A DNA stretch of 34,417 nucleotides from Ichthyophthirius multifiliis. Taxonomy: Eukaryota > Ciliophora > Oligohymenophorea > Hymenostomatida. Position 1 is the first letter of the stretch; the number at the start of each line of letters is the position of its first letter. Below, in pieces: positions 1 through 11,347 of this stretch. The position numbers were made by a program, and so were the translations under genes. The stretch covers positions 1 to 34,417 of the forward strand of contig NW_004085990.1 in NCBI RefSeq assembly GCF_000220395.1. The letters are read 5' to 3'. The notes under the pieces were generated by a model. The model was not told the DNA's origin. It saw only the letters and a program-made list of their open reading frames with translations, and ran no database searches.

Positions 1-425
1 AATATTATATTTATATGTGAATTACTCCAAAATAAATAATTTTAGTAATTATAAATATATACATATTTAATAGTGTTTTTTTTTTATACTTTTAGACGAT
101 TTAAAGTTTTTTAAAGTAAAACATTTCTAGTTTTTTTTAAGTTTATTAATAATTTAAATTAAGTTATTTATTTATTTTAAATTAGAATAAAAATAATTTA
201 AATATACAAATACTTAAGACTATTAATTAAATAATTATTTAAATAAATTAAATATATAATATTTTAATTTTTAAAATAATTATATTTTTAATAAGTTTTA
301 ATAAGCTCACTAATATATATTTTATTTTAAATAAAAAAATAAATTTAATCGTTAAAATATTTTTAAATAATTTTTATTTTTTAAATAAAATAAAAATAAT
401 ATATATATATATATATATAAAAAAA
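1..425. other. A/T-only leader, no gene seen
   Basis: Almost pure A and T, ending in a short TA run (about 399-420) just before the first start codon. I see no coding frame with the codon bias of the genes to its right. It probably contains the upstream region of the bZIP-like gene. Confidence 0.5.
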
Positions 426-1271
426 ATGTCAAATCAAATCAAAAACACAGTTCAAAATTCCACAAATACTAGTGAATAAAACAATAATTTATCATATTAA
501 TAAATGATGTAACATTTAAACCAAAATCTAAAATCAAATATGAGTTAATAAAACCTAAAAACGAATATGAGTTAATAAAATAATATATATTTTCGAAATA
601 ATTTAACTAATTTTTAGAAATTTAACAATTGGACTTAAAACTACAAAATAAAAAATATTAATATATTATAAAATTCAAAATCTTAATAAATTATATAAAA
701 TAAAAGCAAATCTCAGAAAAGTAATAATAGATAGGAGAGTTGTTGGTTTTAAAATAATAAAAATGATAATACTGCAAATTCTTAAATTAATATAAAAATT
801 AATAATGGTATAAAGAATAATATAGAGAATGATAGTAAGTTTTTTTAATTGAAAAATTATTTAAATTTCGTTTAAAATAATATTAATAATAATACTGATA
901 GAAGTTTAAATAAAAAATAATAAAATATTTAATAATAATAAAAAAAAAAACTAAAAAATAATAATAATAATTCATAAATAGGAAGAAGAAAAAAAAAAAA
1001 GAACTAAGTTGATTGTATTTAAGAACTTGAAAATGAAGTTTTTTTATTATAAAAATATTTATAAGAAATATAGAATATTGATTTAAATTAATAAGTTTCA
1101 GATTTAAAGTTAAAATATTAAAAACTTGTTGATTTATACTTTAATATGGTTAAATATTAAAATAAAATTGATAATTAGAATTAGTTTTATATAAATACAA
1201 TTAATTAAATTATTATTAATAATAATTTATAATAATAGAGTAGTATTTAAAAAGCTTTAAAGTGTTAATGA
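426..1271 (+). CDS. bZIP-like nuclear protein, N/Q-rich
   Basis: Single exon, 281 residues, read with TAA/TAG as Gln and ending at TGA. The first 170 residues are Asn/Gln/Ser-rich and low in complexity. Near residues 172-200 comes a very basic block, SQIGRRKKKKNQ, running directly into a heptad-like helix, CIQELENEVFLLQKYL, then more helix (DLKLKYQKLVDLYF) and a Q/N-rich tail. A basic block fused to a leucine-zipper-like coil is the layout of bZIP transcription factors, which dimerise and bind DNA in the nucleus. The canonical N-x7-R/K-x9-L spacing is not exact: a Ser sits where the invariant Asn is expected, directly after five Asn. The basic block is encoded by a 12-A run, so length errors there are possible. 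Start chosen as the first ATG after A/T-only DNA. Alternative: a generic basic coiled-coil protein. Confidence 0.62.
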
Positions 1272-1696
1272 TTTTTTAATTAGACATTAATTTTATATAT
1301 GGAAATAACTTTTTTATGTTTTTTGTAAATATTTTTATTTTTCTTATTTTAATATATGAAACAAAACAAAAAATATGTATTTTTTAAAAAATTTTATATA
1401 AAAAATAATTTTTTATAGTATAAAAATATATATTATATCTTTTTTATTTTTTTTTTTTAAAAAAAAAAAAATAGCTTGATTAAGTTTTTTTTTTTATTAT
1501 TTTTATTTTTGGTACATTTATTTATTTATAAAAAAAAAAGAATTATTATAATTTTTAGTTAAAAAATGAATTTTTTTACTACATAAGATTAAAATTCGGA
1601 ATAATAAAATTTAGAATAACAACAAAATTATTCGGAATAATAAAAACAAAACGAAAATAATCCTATTATAATTAAAAAATTAACAAAAGTAGTCTC
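1272..1696. other. intergenic, A/T-rich
   Basis: Contains an A12/T12-type tract near 1446-1472. Just before the next gene a motif 'attcggaataataaaa' occurs twice (about 1595 and 1629), possibly in a leader. No gene seen. Confidence 0.45.
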
Positions 1697-1968
1697 ATGT
1701 TAAATAGATACTTCAGTAGTTGCAAATCCAGATTCCAAAAAGACTGGAAAAGTGGTACAGACGCATTAAAAGATCTGTTTGCTGCAAAAGACGAGGAAAT
1801 ATAATACTGGCGATAAATGTGTGAATAATAAGAATATACAATAACTGAATAATTGGAATTATTTTCAGATGAAAAGAAAGAATTCGGTTAAGAAATGGAA
1901 TAATTAAAAAATTAAATAAAAGAAAAAGATAAAGAAATCGAAGATTTAAAAAAAAAGTTAATTTATAA

Positions 1969-2022
<54 letters not shown>

Positions 2023-2597
2023 TTTTTTTTTGGAAAATTAGTATAAATAATTAGGATGAATAAATATAAATAATTCATAAAAAATTAGAAGAATCTAATA
2101 ATAAAGAATAGGCTTTAAATTATTAATATTAATAATTAAAATAATAATTATAGGAAGTATTAAATCAAAACGAAAATGAAAAAAATAAAAATTAAAAATA
2201 ATCTATTGAAATTAATGACTGGAAATAAAAAGCTGATTAACTTACAAATGAAATAAATTAAATGAATAATATTATTAATAGTAGGGATAAATAAATTAGC
2301 TTATATTAAAAATAAAATTAGTATGATATAGATATACTTAGAGAAAAAAATAAACTATTAAATACTGAAATTGATAGATTAAATACAATTATTGATGAAT
2401 TAAATAATGAAAATAAAGAATTAAAAATCAATATAGTTAAAATTGATGATCTTTTATTAAAAATTAAAGATTTACATATGCTTTGTTTTACTCTTTTTGT
2501 AGAAATTGAATGCCTGAGGTAAAGTAATAAGGAAAAATTGTAAATTATATTATCACTAAGGAGTGAATCTATAAAATGTTATAAAAAATTAATTTGA
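1697..2597 (+). CDS. coiled-coil protein, unknown function
   Basis: Two exons (1697-1956, 2042-2597), 271 residues. The intron of 85 bases is phase 2, begins GTTAAT, ends TTAG and is mostly a TA repeat; removing it keeps one frame to TGA. The protein begins MLNRYFSSCKSRF and from about residue 30 is nearly continuous Glu/Gln/Lys/Asn helix (QEMEQLKNQIKEKDKEI, DRLNTIIDELNNENKEL) with heptad spacing, typical of a long coiled coil. No catalytic motif or recognised domain. Such proteins in ciliates are often cytoskeletal or basal-body associated, but that is general expectation, not evidence here. Start chosen as the first ATG in the G+C-richer codons. Confidence 0.65.
1972..2011. repeat. TA repeat inside intron
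   Basis: Tandem TA dinucleotides filling most of the intron of the coiled-coil gene. Similar TA tracts fill introns in CIA30, IFT46, CC2D2A and RAP genes. Confidence 0.9.
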
Positions 2598-2799
2598 AAA
2601 AAAATAAAAAAAAATAACTTATATTAATAATTTTATTTTTTTCTTTATAGAAATTCTTATTTTTAATTTTTTTTTTTTAAAAAAAAAATAAAAAAATATT
2701 GAATTTATATCTTGAAAAACCAATAAACATATTATAATTAAAAATTTAACAAAAAATACTTAATTTATATAATTAATTATATTAAATTTGATAATTTTT

Positions 2800-2850
<51 letters not shown>

Positions 2851-3761
2851 TCAGTATACTAAAAAAAAGTGAATCTTTATATTGATATTAAAGTTAATTT
2901 AATATTAAAAATAATTTGTTATTTTTTTATTTTTTAATGTTAATATATGTGATATATAGGTATGATTATAATCTATAGAAATAATGAAGTAAAAGTATAT
3001 ATATAATTGTATAAATATCATTATTTTTATATTTAATAATATTATTTTAATTACGTAAATATACTATTTAATTATAAAAAAATGATTATATTAATTGATA
3101 CTTAATATATTTTTAAATAAATTTATTATGATAATTATTTAATATTATAAAAAATATATTAAATTATTTAATGAGTAAACAAACGTTAATCATTTAATAT
3201 TTATTAAATAAATAAATAAAAAATTATATAATAATTGATTTATAATGTATATATAATTTTGCTTTTGTTATTTTTATTTTTTATGAAAAAATAAATAAAT
3301 GATTTTATTATTAAAATTAAATTATATTAATGATAATAATAGAATTATATAATTATATTATGTATTTTTATATGTATTTTTATAATTTAAAATAATATAT
3401 ATGTTTTATTTAAAATACTATGATTTTATATTTAAATTTATTACTTGTTATGTCTTTTTTTTAAAAAAAATCAATCCAAAAAAATATAAAGGGGACGAAT
3501 AAAATAGAAAACAGCATTTTTTTTTATTAGAAATTGAATATTTTTTTATATTTAATATGAAAAAATATCAAAATAAGAAATATATATTACGATATATATA
3601 ATAAATATATATTTTTTTAAATATATTAATAAATAAATACGTCACAATTTCATTATTTATCAAAAAATAAAAAATAAGTAATATTTAAAATATAAGAAAA
3701 GTAACAACTAATAATTATATAAAAAATATAAATAATAATAATATTAAAAAAATAAAAAATA
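2598..3761. other. intergenic, A/T-rich with TA tract
   Basis: Holds a long TA repeat (about 2802-2847) and many homopolymers. A slightly G+C-richer patch around 3478-3500 ('aaggggacgaataaa') and 3640-3655 ('acgtcacaatttc') lies upstream of the helix-turn-helix gene and may be regulatory; that is a guess. No gene seen. Confidence 0.45.
2802..2847. repeat. TA dinucleotide repeat
   Basis: About 23 TA units between genes. Simple sequence; no unit other than TA. Confidence 0.9.
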
Positions 3762-4181
3762 ATGAAAATTATAGAAGAAATTTAAAAGGAAGTAGATGAA
3801 GAAATTCTTAAATAAGCTCCTTATGCTTAAAGAAAATATAAAAAAATGACTTAGTCTTTAAAATAAAAATTTATTAATAAAATAGAAATAGAAGGAAAAT
3901 CTATAAAGAAAGCAGCTAATGAATTAAATATGAATTATAGTTCAGCTAAAACTATTTTGAATATTTATAAAAAAAAAAAGAAATATGAAAAAAACTTAAT
4001 ATTAAACAAAAACATTAGTTAATAATAAGATAATATATATTTTAATTCTGTTTCATCAAATTTATCAGAATTAGGAAAATATAATTAATATGAATAATAA
4101 AAATAGAAAATTAATAAAAATATAATATTAATAGGTCCAGGAATAAATAAATCAGAAAATATATATAAATAAGAAATTTTA

Positions 4182-4213
<32 letters not shown>

Positions 4214-4559
4214 TAATAATAATAATAAAAACAATAAAAACAATAATTTAATTATATATAATAATATTTTTTAAATTAATAAATTATTAATCCATTAATT
4301 TAATAATAATACATTAATTTCATTCTTTTTAACTAAAATAATTATAATTTAAATTTATATTAATAATGATTAAAATTAGATATAATCAATAAATATAGTG
4401 TAAAAATAGTTTACTTTTTTTTTAATATTATATTTTTTCATTGTCTTTTTAAAATAAATAATAATAATGCATATATATTAAAATATTCTATTTTATTAAT
4501 TTATTTTATTATTTTTTATTTATTATTTTTAATATTTTTATTCTACTTTTATTTATTGA
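3762..4559 (+). CDS. helix-turn-helix protein with poly-Q
   Basis: Single exon, 265 residues, TGA stop. Residues about 37-75 read KFINKIEIEGKSIKKAANEL followed by NMNYSSAKTILNIYKKKKKY. That fits a homeodomain-like or psq-type helix-turn-helix: 'G-S-I-x-x-A-A-x-x-L-x-x-x-x-S-x-A-K-x-I' with a basic flank. Related modules occur in many ciliate proteins of unknown role and in transposase-like DNA-binding domains. I see no transposase catalytic domain. A run of eight Gln codons (TAA repeat, near 4182-4206) is followed by Asn-rich sequence. The last 60 residues are hydrophobic and low in complexity, so the true end may lie earlier through an intron I could not place. Confidence 0.6.
4182..4206 (+). 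repeat. TAA repeat coding poly-Gln
   Basis: Consecutive TAA codons give eight Gln in the helix-turn-helix protein. In the standard code this would be a string of stops. Confidence 0.85.
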
Positions 4560-4786
4560 ATTGTTTTTTTTTATTTATATTTTTATATATAAACTAAAAG
4601 ATTTTAATTTATACATTTTTATATTATTTTTAATATATATATATCGAACTTTTTTATATATAAATAAAATAAAAAATGAAACATTTTTAAGATTATTCAG
4701 ATTTAGCTTTGTTATTTTATCGAACCAAATCTTTTTTCTATTAATTTACAGTTAGTTTAAAGATAAGATACAAAGGATTATAAAAA

Positions 4787-5701
4787 ATGAGTAAAAATTA
4801 ATAAAAAAAGTTAATTTTTCTCTTTTTAAAAATAAAATTAAATTAAAAAGTGGATACTCAGTCAAATATTAATGATGAATTAAGAGAATAAGTAAAAGCA
4901 AAAGATTTAATAACAAGCTTTTATAAATTTAATTCACCTCAACTTCTATTTGATTGGCAAGTTCAAACGGATAAAGAAATAGGTGGGGAATCAAAAGGTG
5001 CATTATTTTATAATGAAAAAGAATCTTGTGGTAAATATATTATTTTTAGATAAATAAAAACATATATAATAATATAGTAACTGTTATTGGAAAAACAATA
5101 AATGAAAGAAATGATTTATTAAGATAAAGAATGTATGTAGCATTATAATGTCTTGTACTTATTTTGTTAATTATATACATTTTATAATTATATTATATTT
5201 TATAAGTGCCTTTTGAGAACTAATTTATAAGATTATAATGGCATAAGACTTAGAATATAGACAAATGGAAATTTGTATAAAGTTGTGTTAACATGTAATA
5301 CTAATTATGAGAATATTCATGATTGTTATGTATTTTTATAATTTTTATATTAAAAATAAAAAAAGGCATTTATTGTTGATAAAACTAATTAATGGTAAAC
5401 TTTAGAAGTATTTTTATTTTTTATTCTTCTTTTTTTAAATTTTTTATAAAAAAGATACCCTTTTCAAGATTTTTAATTGAAAAATTAAAAGGATATGAAA
5501 ATAATGTATAAAAAAAAGATTATAAAAATATAAATATATTTATATATATTTTTAATAAAAAAGAAATTTATGGAACATATAATTGAAGATTAATAAAAAT
5601 TTATAATATATGGACTTTCTGTTATATTAGAATCTGAAAAAGAAGAAGAATGTTTTTTTTAATTAAAAGATATTGAAGTATTTAATATTTTAATATTTTA
5701 A

Positions 5702-5732
<31 letters not shown>

Positions 5733-5981
5733 TTATTCATTTTTATTTAGTTTATATATAAATTCGAATTTAATGAATTAATAAAATATTATTAAAGACC
5801 TTTTTTTTTTTAATAACCATAAAATTATTAAGAAATAAATTATATAAATTTAGGTTAAATAATTTTAGAAAAAAAAGTCGAATAATAAATAAATTATCCA
5901 TCTGTAAATGAATATCTAAATTAAAAAGAAAACTAATAATTTTAATCGTTCAAAGAAAAAATAAATAAAAACAAAAAATGA
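4787..5981 (+). CDS. NDUFAF1: CIA30/NDUFAF1-like complex I assembly factor
   Basis: Seven exons: 4787-5030, 5078-5154, 5207-5329, 5366-5407, 5455-5505, 5564-5677, 5751-5981; 293 residues. Introns are 36-73 bases. The CIA30 domain is clear: SFYKFNSPQLLFDWQVQTDK then EIGGESKGAL, DYNGIRLRIQTNGNLYKV, AFIVDKTNQWQTLEIPFSRF, and GLSVILESEKEEECFFQL. These match the family blocks 'W.v.tD..iGG.S', 'dGi.LrirtnG..Y', 'WqtleiPFs.F' and the closing 'i.GlSi'. In other eukaryotes this protein helps assemble respiratory complex I in mitochondria. The N-terminus (MSKNQQKKLIFLFLKIKL) is basic and hydrophobic, which could target mitochondria. The third and fifth intron boundaries are fixed well by the conserved blocks; the first two are less sure. 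It converges on the next gene, 127 bases away. Confidence 0.82.
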
Positions 5982-6108
5982 AAAAAACAATTTAAAAAAA
6001 TATATAAAAAATAAATATATATATATAAATATATTTATATCTAATTTGTTTAATTATATATATTTTATAAAAATATACATTATTTTATATATATTTATTT
6101 TTAAACCT

Positions 6109-7512
6109 TCAATTTTATTTAAAATGTTTGAATTATTTAAGTATATTTTCATAAATTTTTATTATTTTATTTTTTTCATAAATTTTTTTATTTAATTTAG
6201 AATAGATTTCTTCTGTTTTTTTAACGAAAAATCTTCCTATATTTTTCATTGAATTTTCTTTGTTTTAAATTAGTTTAGAAAAACTTTAATTTTATTTTTT
6301 AATTTTTTCGTTTAAAATTTGTAAAAATTTTTATTGAAAAATAATTTCGTTTTATATGAAATTTTTTATCTAAAATATTATTTTTTTTTCATTTTCTTTT
6401 TAATTTTTTAACTCTTTTAAAATTTTCTTTAATATTTCTTTCATTTTTATATCTTCTTTTTTATTTTATTCCTATATTTTTTCCATATTTTCACAATATT
6501 AAACAATTAAATCAAGCTTTTTTATATCTTTTTGGATTTATTATTATAGAATTTATACTTTTTCTCGATATTTCTCATTTTCTAATAATGCTATTTTCGC
6601 AAAGTTCAAGTTAGAAGGGCTAAAATAGCTCTTTCTTGATTCCAAATCATCCAAAATAAAATCGTCGATAAATTATATACAATTCTAAGGTTATATATTA
6701 CTATGATAGGTTTATTAATAGAGAATTTAGATAAAAAAGTTTCAAAAAAATTATTTTTTTAGACAAAAAAGACTCAAAACTATCTAAAAGTAATTCGTTT
6801 TTAGATATATCAGATTCTAAGTTTAAATTTATATACATTTAAGTCCATATAGTGTAATTTTCAATTAAAAAAAGATGAAAAAAGTTATCTTTTTGTAATT
6901 AAAATGGCTTTTATAGACAAAAAAAAGCCTTTATATCTTCTAAAAGATTATTTTTTTAATGTATTATATCAAGTATGAAAAAGATGTTTTTATTTGAGTT
7001 TCTATATCTATTTAGTGTATAAAAAAAGAGGTATCTTATGTATTTTTATATAAAAAAATGAATTCTAGATTCGATTTTTAAGTGATTGTAATTTTTTTTT
7101 GGAGTATAATTTTTGAGTTTTATTAGTGATTAATTTTTTGGAGTTAATAATTGATTTTTTGGAAAATTTTGGAAAGTTCAGTTATTAATTATATTAGATA
7201 TTCAGGGTCTTATATTAAATTTTAGTTTATATTTATTAATATAAGATTTTAATTTAGATTATGGGCATTTTTTATAGTTTTTAATTAGTTAAAAAGGTAA
7301 GCTTAGTCAGATAGTAAGTATATTTAGTCAAATTGATATCTTTTTTAGTTTATTTAAATGATGTTTTAGAAAATTTAGTAGTAAGAAGAATATGTGGAGA
7401 ATATTTAGGGAAGAAAACGGGCAGTCATTTAAAGGCTTTTTTTTAAGTTTGGGGGATTCTGAAAGGTTGCTGAAAAAGATTTTCTGATTGATTTACGTTT
7501 TAGTTATTACAT
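6109..7512 (-). CDS. coiled-coil protein, unknown function
   Basis: Three exons on the minus strand (7512-6837, 6816-6765, 6700-6109), 439 residues, separated by introns of 20 and 64 bases. It begins MQQLKRKSIRKSFSATF, a basic start that could be a targeting or phosphorylation region, then a Leu/Ile/Asn/Gln-rich middle (SDQAYLFNQLKTIKNAHN), an acidic linker (IDDFILDDLESRKSYF) and a C-terminal coiled coil from about residue 270 (ALLENEKYREKVQILQQQI; MKEILKKILKELKNQKENEK). No known domain recognised. The 20-base intron (GTATAT...CTTAG) joins two frames that are each open but would otherwise not connect; if it is wrong, the gene would start at the ATG at 6838. Overall length is divisible by three only with both introns. 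Confidence 0.6.
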
Positions 7513-8139
7513 TTTTTTATATTGTTTATAAAAGCTTAATTTATTATTTTTTTGATGTAGTTTAAAAAAATAAAATATTCTAATGTTTTATTAAAATTAG
7601 ATAATTATAATTTATAAAATAGATTAAATATATAACAATAAACATAAAATTAAATATAAAAATAATAAATATATATTAAATATATATATATATATATATA
7701 TATATTATTATATAATATTTTTTTATATATTATTATGAAATATAATTATAAAATATAATTGTTTTTTAAGAATAATAATATTAATTTTATTTATTTTCTA
7801 TGAATATATATTTATTTATAATTATTAAATATAATTATTCTATTTTTTAGATATCTCAGTTTATAATTTATTAATATTAGATATAATATTCTTTTTTGAA
7901 ACTAGATATTTATAATTTATTTTTTTGTGAATTAAAAATATTATTTAATCTATTTAATTATTTTTATTTTGAATAGAGATTTCTAAACTATAATACTTAT
8001 ATTTTTTAAATAATAATTTTAGATTTAATATAAAAATAATTATTTATTTTATTAATAAATAGTATAGTTTTTTTAAAAATAAAATTATAAAAATATTTAT
8101 TTATTAAAAGAAAAATTAAATAAATTTATTAATAAGATA
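7513..8139. other. divergent intergenic region, A/T-only
   Basis: Separates the divergently transcribed minus-strand coiled-coil gene and the plus-strand membrane protein. Contains a TA tract near 7680-7705. No coding signal seen. Confidence 0.45.
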
Positions 8140-8667
8140 ATGATAATAAAGATAACCATCTTTTTCACATTAGTATTATTCTTTATTTTCACATTATTAT
8201 TTTTCTTTATTTTCAAATTATTAGTTTTCTTTATTTTCACAATTTTATTCTTTGGTTTTTAATGGATTATAATTTCAAACTTTTGTATATTCGTTTAATT
8301 ATACGAGGATAGTTTGGATTATTGGAATATCTTTATTTTATTCTTTTATTTAATTATAGGAACGTATTCTTTAGTAACGATATATTTTTGCTATATTTTT
8401 GATAAAAATAATGATTTTTAGAAAAAAAGATTAAATTAATTTAACTTTCTAAAACAGTTTATAATAGATATTATTAGAAATAATATATTTTTTTTATTTA
8501 TTATTATTATATAGTTTCAGTATTTTAATTATTCTATTAAATTTAATAATAATTATTTATATATATATGATAAAAATTATTTTAATTTAGTATTATTAAA
8601 TATTTTAATAAAATAAAAGAGTTTAAATTATTAAAATTATAAACTACTGGAATATTGTTATATATGA
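8140..8667 (+). CDS. probable small multi-span membrane protein
   Basis: Single open frame, 175 residues, ATG to TGA. Residues 2-45 are almost entirely Phe/Leu/Ile in an eight-residue repeat (FFTLVLFF, IFTLLFFF, IFKLLVFF, IFTILFFG), followed by more hydrophobic segments (QWIIISNFCIFVQ; NIFILFFYLIIGTYSLVTI) separated by polar turns (LYEDSLDY, DKNNDFQKKR). That would make several membrane spans. No family recognised. Caution: the repeat is equally open on the minus strand, where it reads as ENKENQQF/ENKEKQQC octapeptides. I prefer plus because it has a proper ATG and TGA, the frame continues well past the repeat, and downstream codons are G-rich on the plus strand. Confidence 0.48.
8164..8258. 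repeat. 24-bp tandem repeat, about 3.5 copies
   Basis: Unit resembles 'ttcacattattatttttctt' plus four bases, at 24-base spacing, so it repeats eight codons in frame. It lies in the first 40 residues of the membrane protein candidate. Confidence 0.8.
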
Positions 8668-9000
8668 ATTTTTTATAAACAAAAATAAAATATTATTAAA
8701 TATTTTCTTAATTAATAAAATATAAATATTATTATATATTTAACATTCTTATTAGCTATTTTTATTTTCTTTTGTACTTTATGAATTTGTATTAGCATTA
8801 TTTTTAGATTATTAGATTTATTTATTATTATTTTTTTAAAATAAAAGATACTAGTAAATTACTATCTAATTAATATATATTACTAACATTAAAATTTAAA
8901 TTGATATTTACAAGCGTAAAGATATAAATCTGATCAGATACTAATCTAGGATATATTTAAAATTATTTATTTTTATATATATATAAAAATATATATATAT

Positions 9001-9034
<34 letters not shown>

Positions 9035-9176
9035 TATTTTTAATGGTTATATATCTTTTAAATTTAAAATTAAAAAAAGTAAAAGTAAAGTAAAATTAAA
9101 AGTAAAAAATTAAAAATTAAAATTAAAATATATATTATTAATATAACTAAATATATATTATATATATATATATAAT

Positions 9177-9207
<31 letters not shown>

Positions 9208-9765
9208 CTTTTATATTAATTTAATTAATTTAATTTAAAAAAAATAAAAGTAGAAAATTTAGAAAAAGAAAAACTTTATTTAAAAATATTGCTTATTTAA
9301 AGCTAAAATTATAGAATTTTATATATAATAAATTATTGAATTTTAAAATTATTATAAAATTTATATTATTAGTACATTCTATATATTATATTAAATTATC
9401 TAATATAAATAAATATTTCAAATTAGATATTATAATAAAATAGATCAAACAAATATTTATACTAATTTAATTTTTATTAATTTTAAAAAATAAAATTTTT
9501 AAAATTAATATTATTTATTTATATAATTTTAAGTAAAAAAAATAATAATTAATTAAATATTAAAATACTTATGTCATTATTTTAATATTTAAAGCATAAT
9601 ATATTTAAATTAATAAAAAAAATTATTTAACTTATAAATTTATATTATATAAAATTACTGATAATAAATATAATTTTCTATAATAGTCTAAATATATATA
9701 AAAAAATATATTATAATTATTATATTAAAAACAAAAAAAATAATTATAAAAATATTTATATATTT

Positions 9766-9809
<44 letters not shown>

Positions 9810-9974
9810 TTGATTAGTTAATATTGGTAATCACATTATGTTTTTTTTATAATATTTTAGTTATTTTTTTTATTTTTATAATAATTTTATTTATTTTTAA
9901 TTTAGTAATATAATTTTTTTTATAAATTAATTAAATTATTTATTCTAACAATCTAAATCTTAATATTTTTTTAG
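8668..9974. other. long gene-poor A/T stretch
   Basis: Near-pure A/T with TA tracts at about 8989-9032, 9170-9207 and 9770-9805. G and C are too rare for TGA to occur by chance often, so long stop-free frames here mean little. I see no gene. Confidence 0.5.
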
Positions 9975-10340
9975 TCAAAATATTTTTAATCTTTTTTATT
10001 GGTTTTTATTTTATGTTTTTTTTATATTTAACATTTAATGTTTTCTTCTTATTTTATATTTTTGGAATTATTTATCTCTTTTCTTAGTAAATTTTTGTTG
10101 TTGTTGTTTAAATTAAATATATATCTTTTATATATCTGAAATAATATATATAATTAAAAATTGAACAATAACTTATTTCTTTTATTTTTTTATATTTTTA
10201 TTTTAAAAATCTATATATATTTTTAATACAATATTAAGATACTTTATTTATTTTTATTCAATTTTTTTTTATTTCTTCATTATTAAAATATGAAAATTTT
10301 ATATATTAGAATCTTTTTTAGAGTAATAAACATTTTCCAT
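9975..10340 (-). CDS. doubtful ORF, basic Q/K-rich
   Basis: Minus-strand frame of 121 residues starting MENVYYSKKDSNIQNF and ending at TGA. It is Lys/Gln/Ile-rich with a short QQQQ. A possible intron with a good acceptor (TATTTCAG, near 10138) would shift to another frame that has more Glu and Asp (LLRKEINNSKNIKQEEN). Either reading may be chance in DNA this poor in G and C. Listed only so it is not lost. Confidence 0.25.
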
Positions 10341-10712
10341 AATTATTTTTTTTTTCATTTATAGAAAAAAGAGATTTTTCTTTTTCTTTTACAATATATA
10401 TTATTAAACTAATAAATAAAAAAAATATATTTAATTATATAATAAATTTAATTAATTTTTTTTTTTAATTTTTAACATAAAATATATATTTATTTATATA
10501 TTTTTTCATGTTTTTTTATATAAAATTAAAAAAAAAAATATTATATAAAAATAATTTAGTAAATTAAAAATAAAAAATTTAAAAAAAAATTATTTATAAA
10601 AATATTAATAAAAAAAAAAATTTTTAATAAAAAAAAAAATTAAAGGACGAAATCTTTATCATTTTTTAATTAAAATATTTTAATTATTAAATAACTTTTA
10701 TAAAAATAAAAT
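10341..10712. other. intergenic, A/T-rich
   Basis: Homopolymers and TA runs only; likely upstream of the small gene at 10713. No gene seen. Confidence 0.45.
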
Positions 10713-10938
10713 ATGTCGACCATCAAAAATAAAAGCAGTACTTAAAATAGTTAATAACTAAAATATAGCGATTAAAACATTAAAAAAAGTGCATTAATAA
10801 AATAAAATTAAAGTACAGCAAAAAAAAAAGTTAGTTTGGAAAAACGATATTGAAATAAATATAGTTGAAAATTGGAAAGAATATAATATGATAGATGATA
10901 ATAATGATAAAACATCATGTAAATGTGTAATTTTTTGA
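10713..10938 (+). CDS. small basic protein with CaaX-like tail
   Basis: About 68 residues. The ATG frame (MSTIKNKSSTQN) and the informative C-terminal frame (KKKLVWKNDIEINIVENWKE, then YNMIDDNNDKTSCKCVIF) differ by one base, so a very short intron is implied. Best candidate is 10750-10768 (19 bases, GTTAAT...ATATAG), giving 207 coding bases; a 25-base alternative starting GTGCAT also restores frame. Without splicing the ORF would stop after 46 residues. The end, C-K-C-V-I-F, has the form of a CaaX prenylation box with Phe last, which would suggest geranylgeranylation and membrane attachment. No family named with confidence. Confidence 0.5.
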
Positions 10939-11269
10939 AATATATAATATATATTTAAAGAAATGAGAGTTAATATAATAAAAAAAAATGTAATAATTTT
11001 TATAATAAAAATTGTGTTTAAAATATATATTTATTTAATTATAATATATAAATTATATATTTTTATTTTTTTTATGAATAATATTATTTTTTAATAAACA
11101 GATTATATTTTAGCATAATATTATGGTTTTTTTATTTTATTTTTTAAATAAATAATTTTTTATTATTTTTATTAACTTTGAAAATATAAATAAAGTTTAC
11201 AATAATTAAATCTATAACTTTTTATTAATATACAATAAATAAAATTAAAAAAAACTAAACATATTTATA

Positions 11270-11314
<45 letters not shown>

Positions 11315-11347
11315 TTATATAAAAAGAATCAATTTTCTTAATTTTCT
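10939..11347. other. convergent intergenic region
   Basis: Lies between the 3' end of the small CaaX-like gene and the 3' end of the MORN gene. Holds a TA tract (about 11274-11307). No gene seen. Confidence 0.45.

Noticed and set aside
4561-4755. Short plus-strand Phe/Ile-rich frame
   Set aside because: A/T-encoded low complexity between two genes, with no ATG; chance frame.
5031-5049. A 19-base intron in CIA30 (GTAAAT...TTTAG)
   Set aside because: Its removal leads to an early TGA; the 47-base choice ending at 5077 keeps the CIA30 frame.
7113-7473. Plus-strand open frame containing MGIFYSFQLVKK and CGEYLGKKTGS
   Set aside because: It lies antisense to the 439-residue minus-strand gene, which has a start, exact splicing and a good coiled coil. 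A stop-free antisense frame is easy here because TGA is rare.
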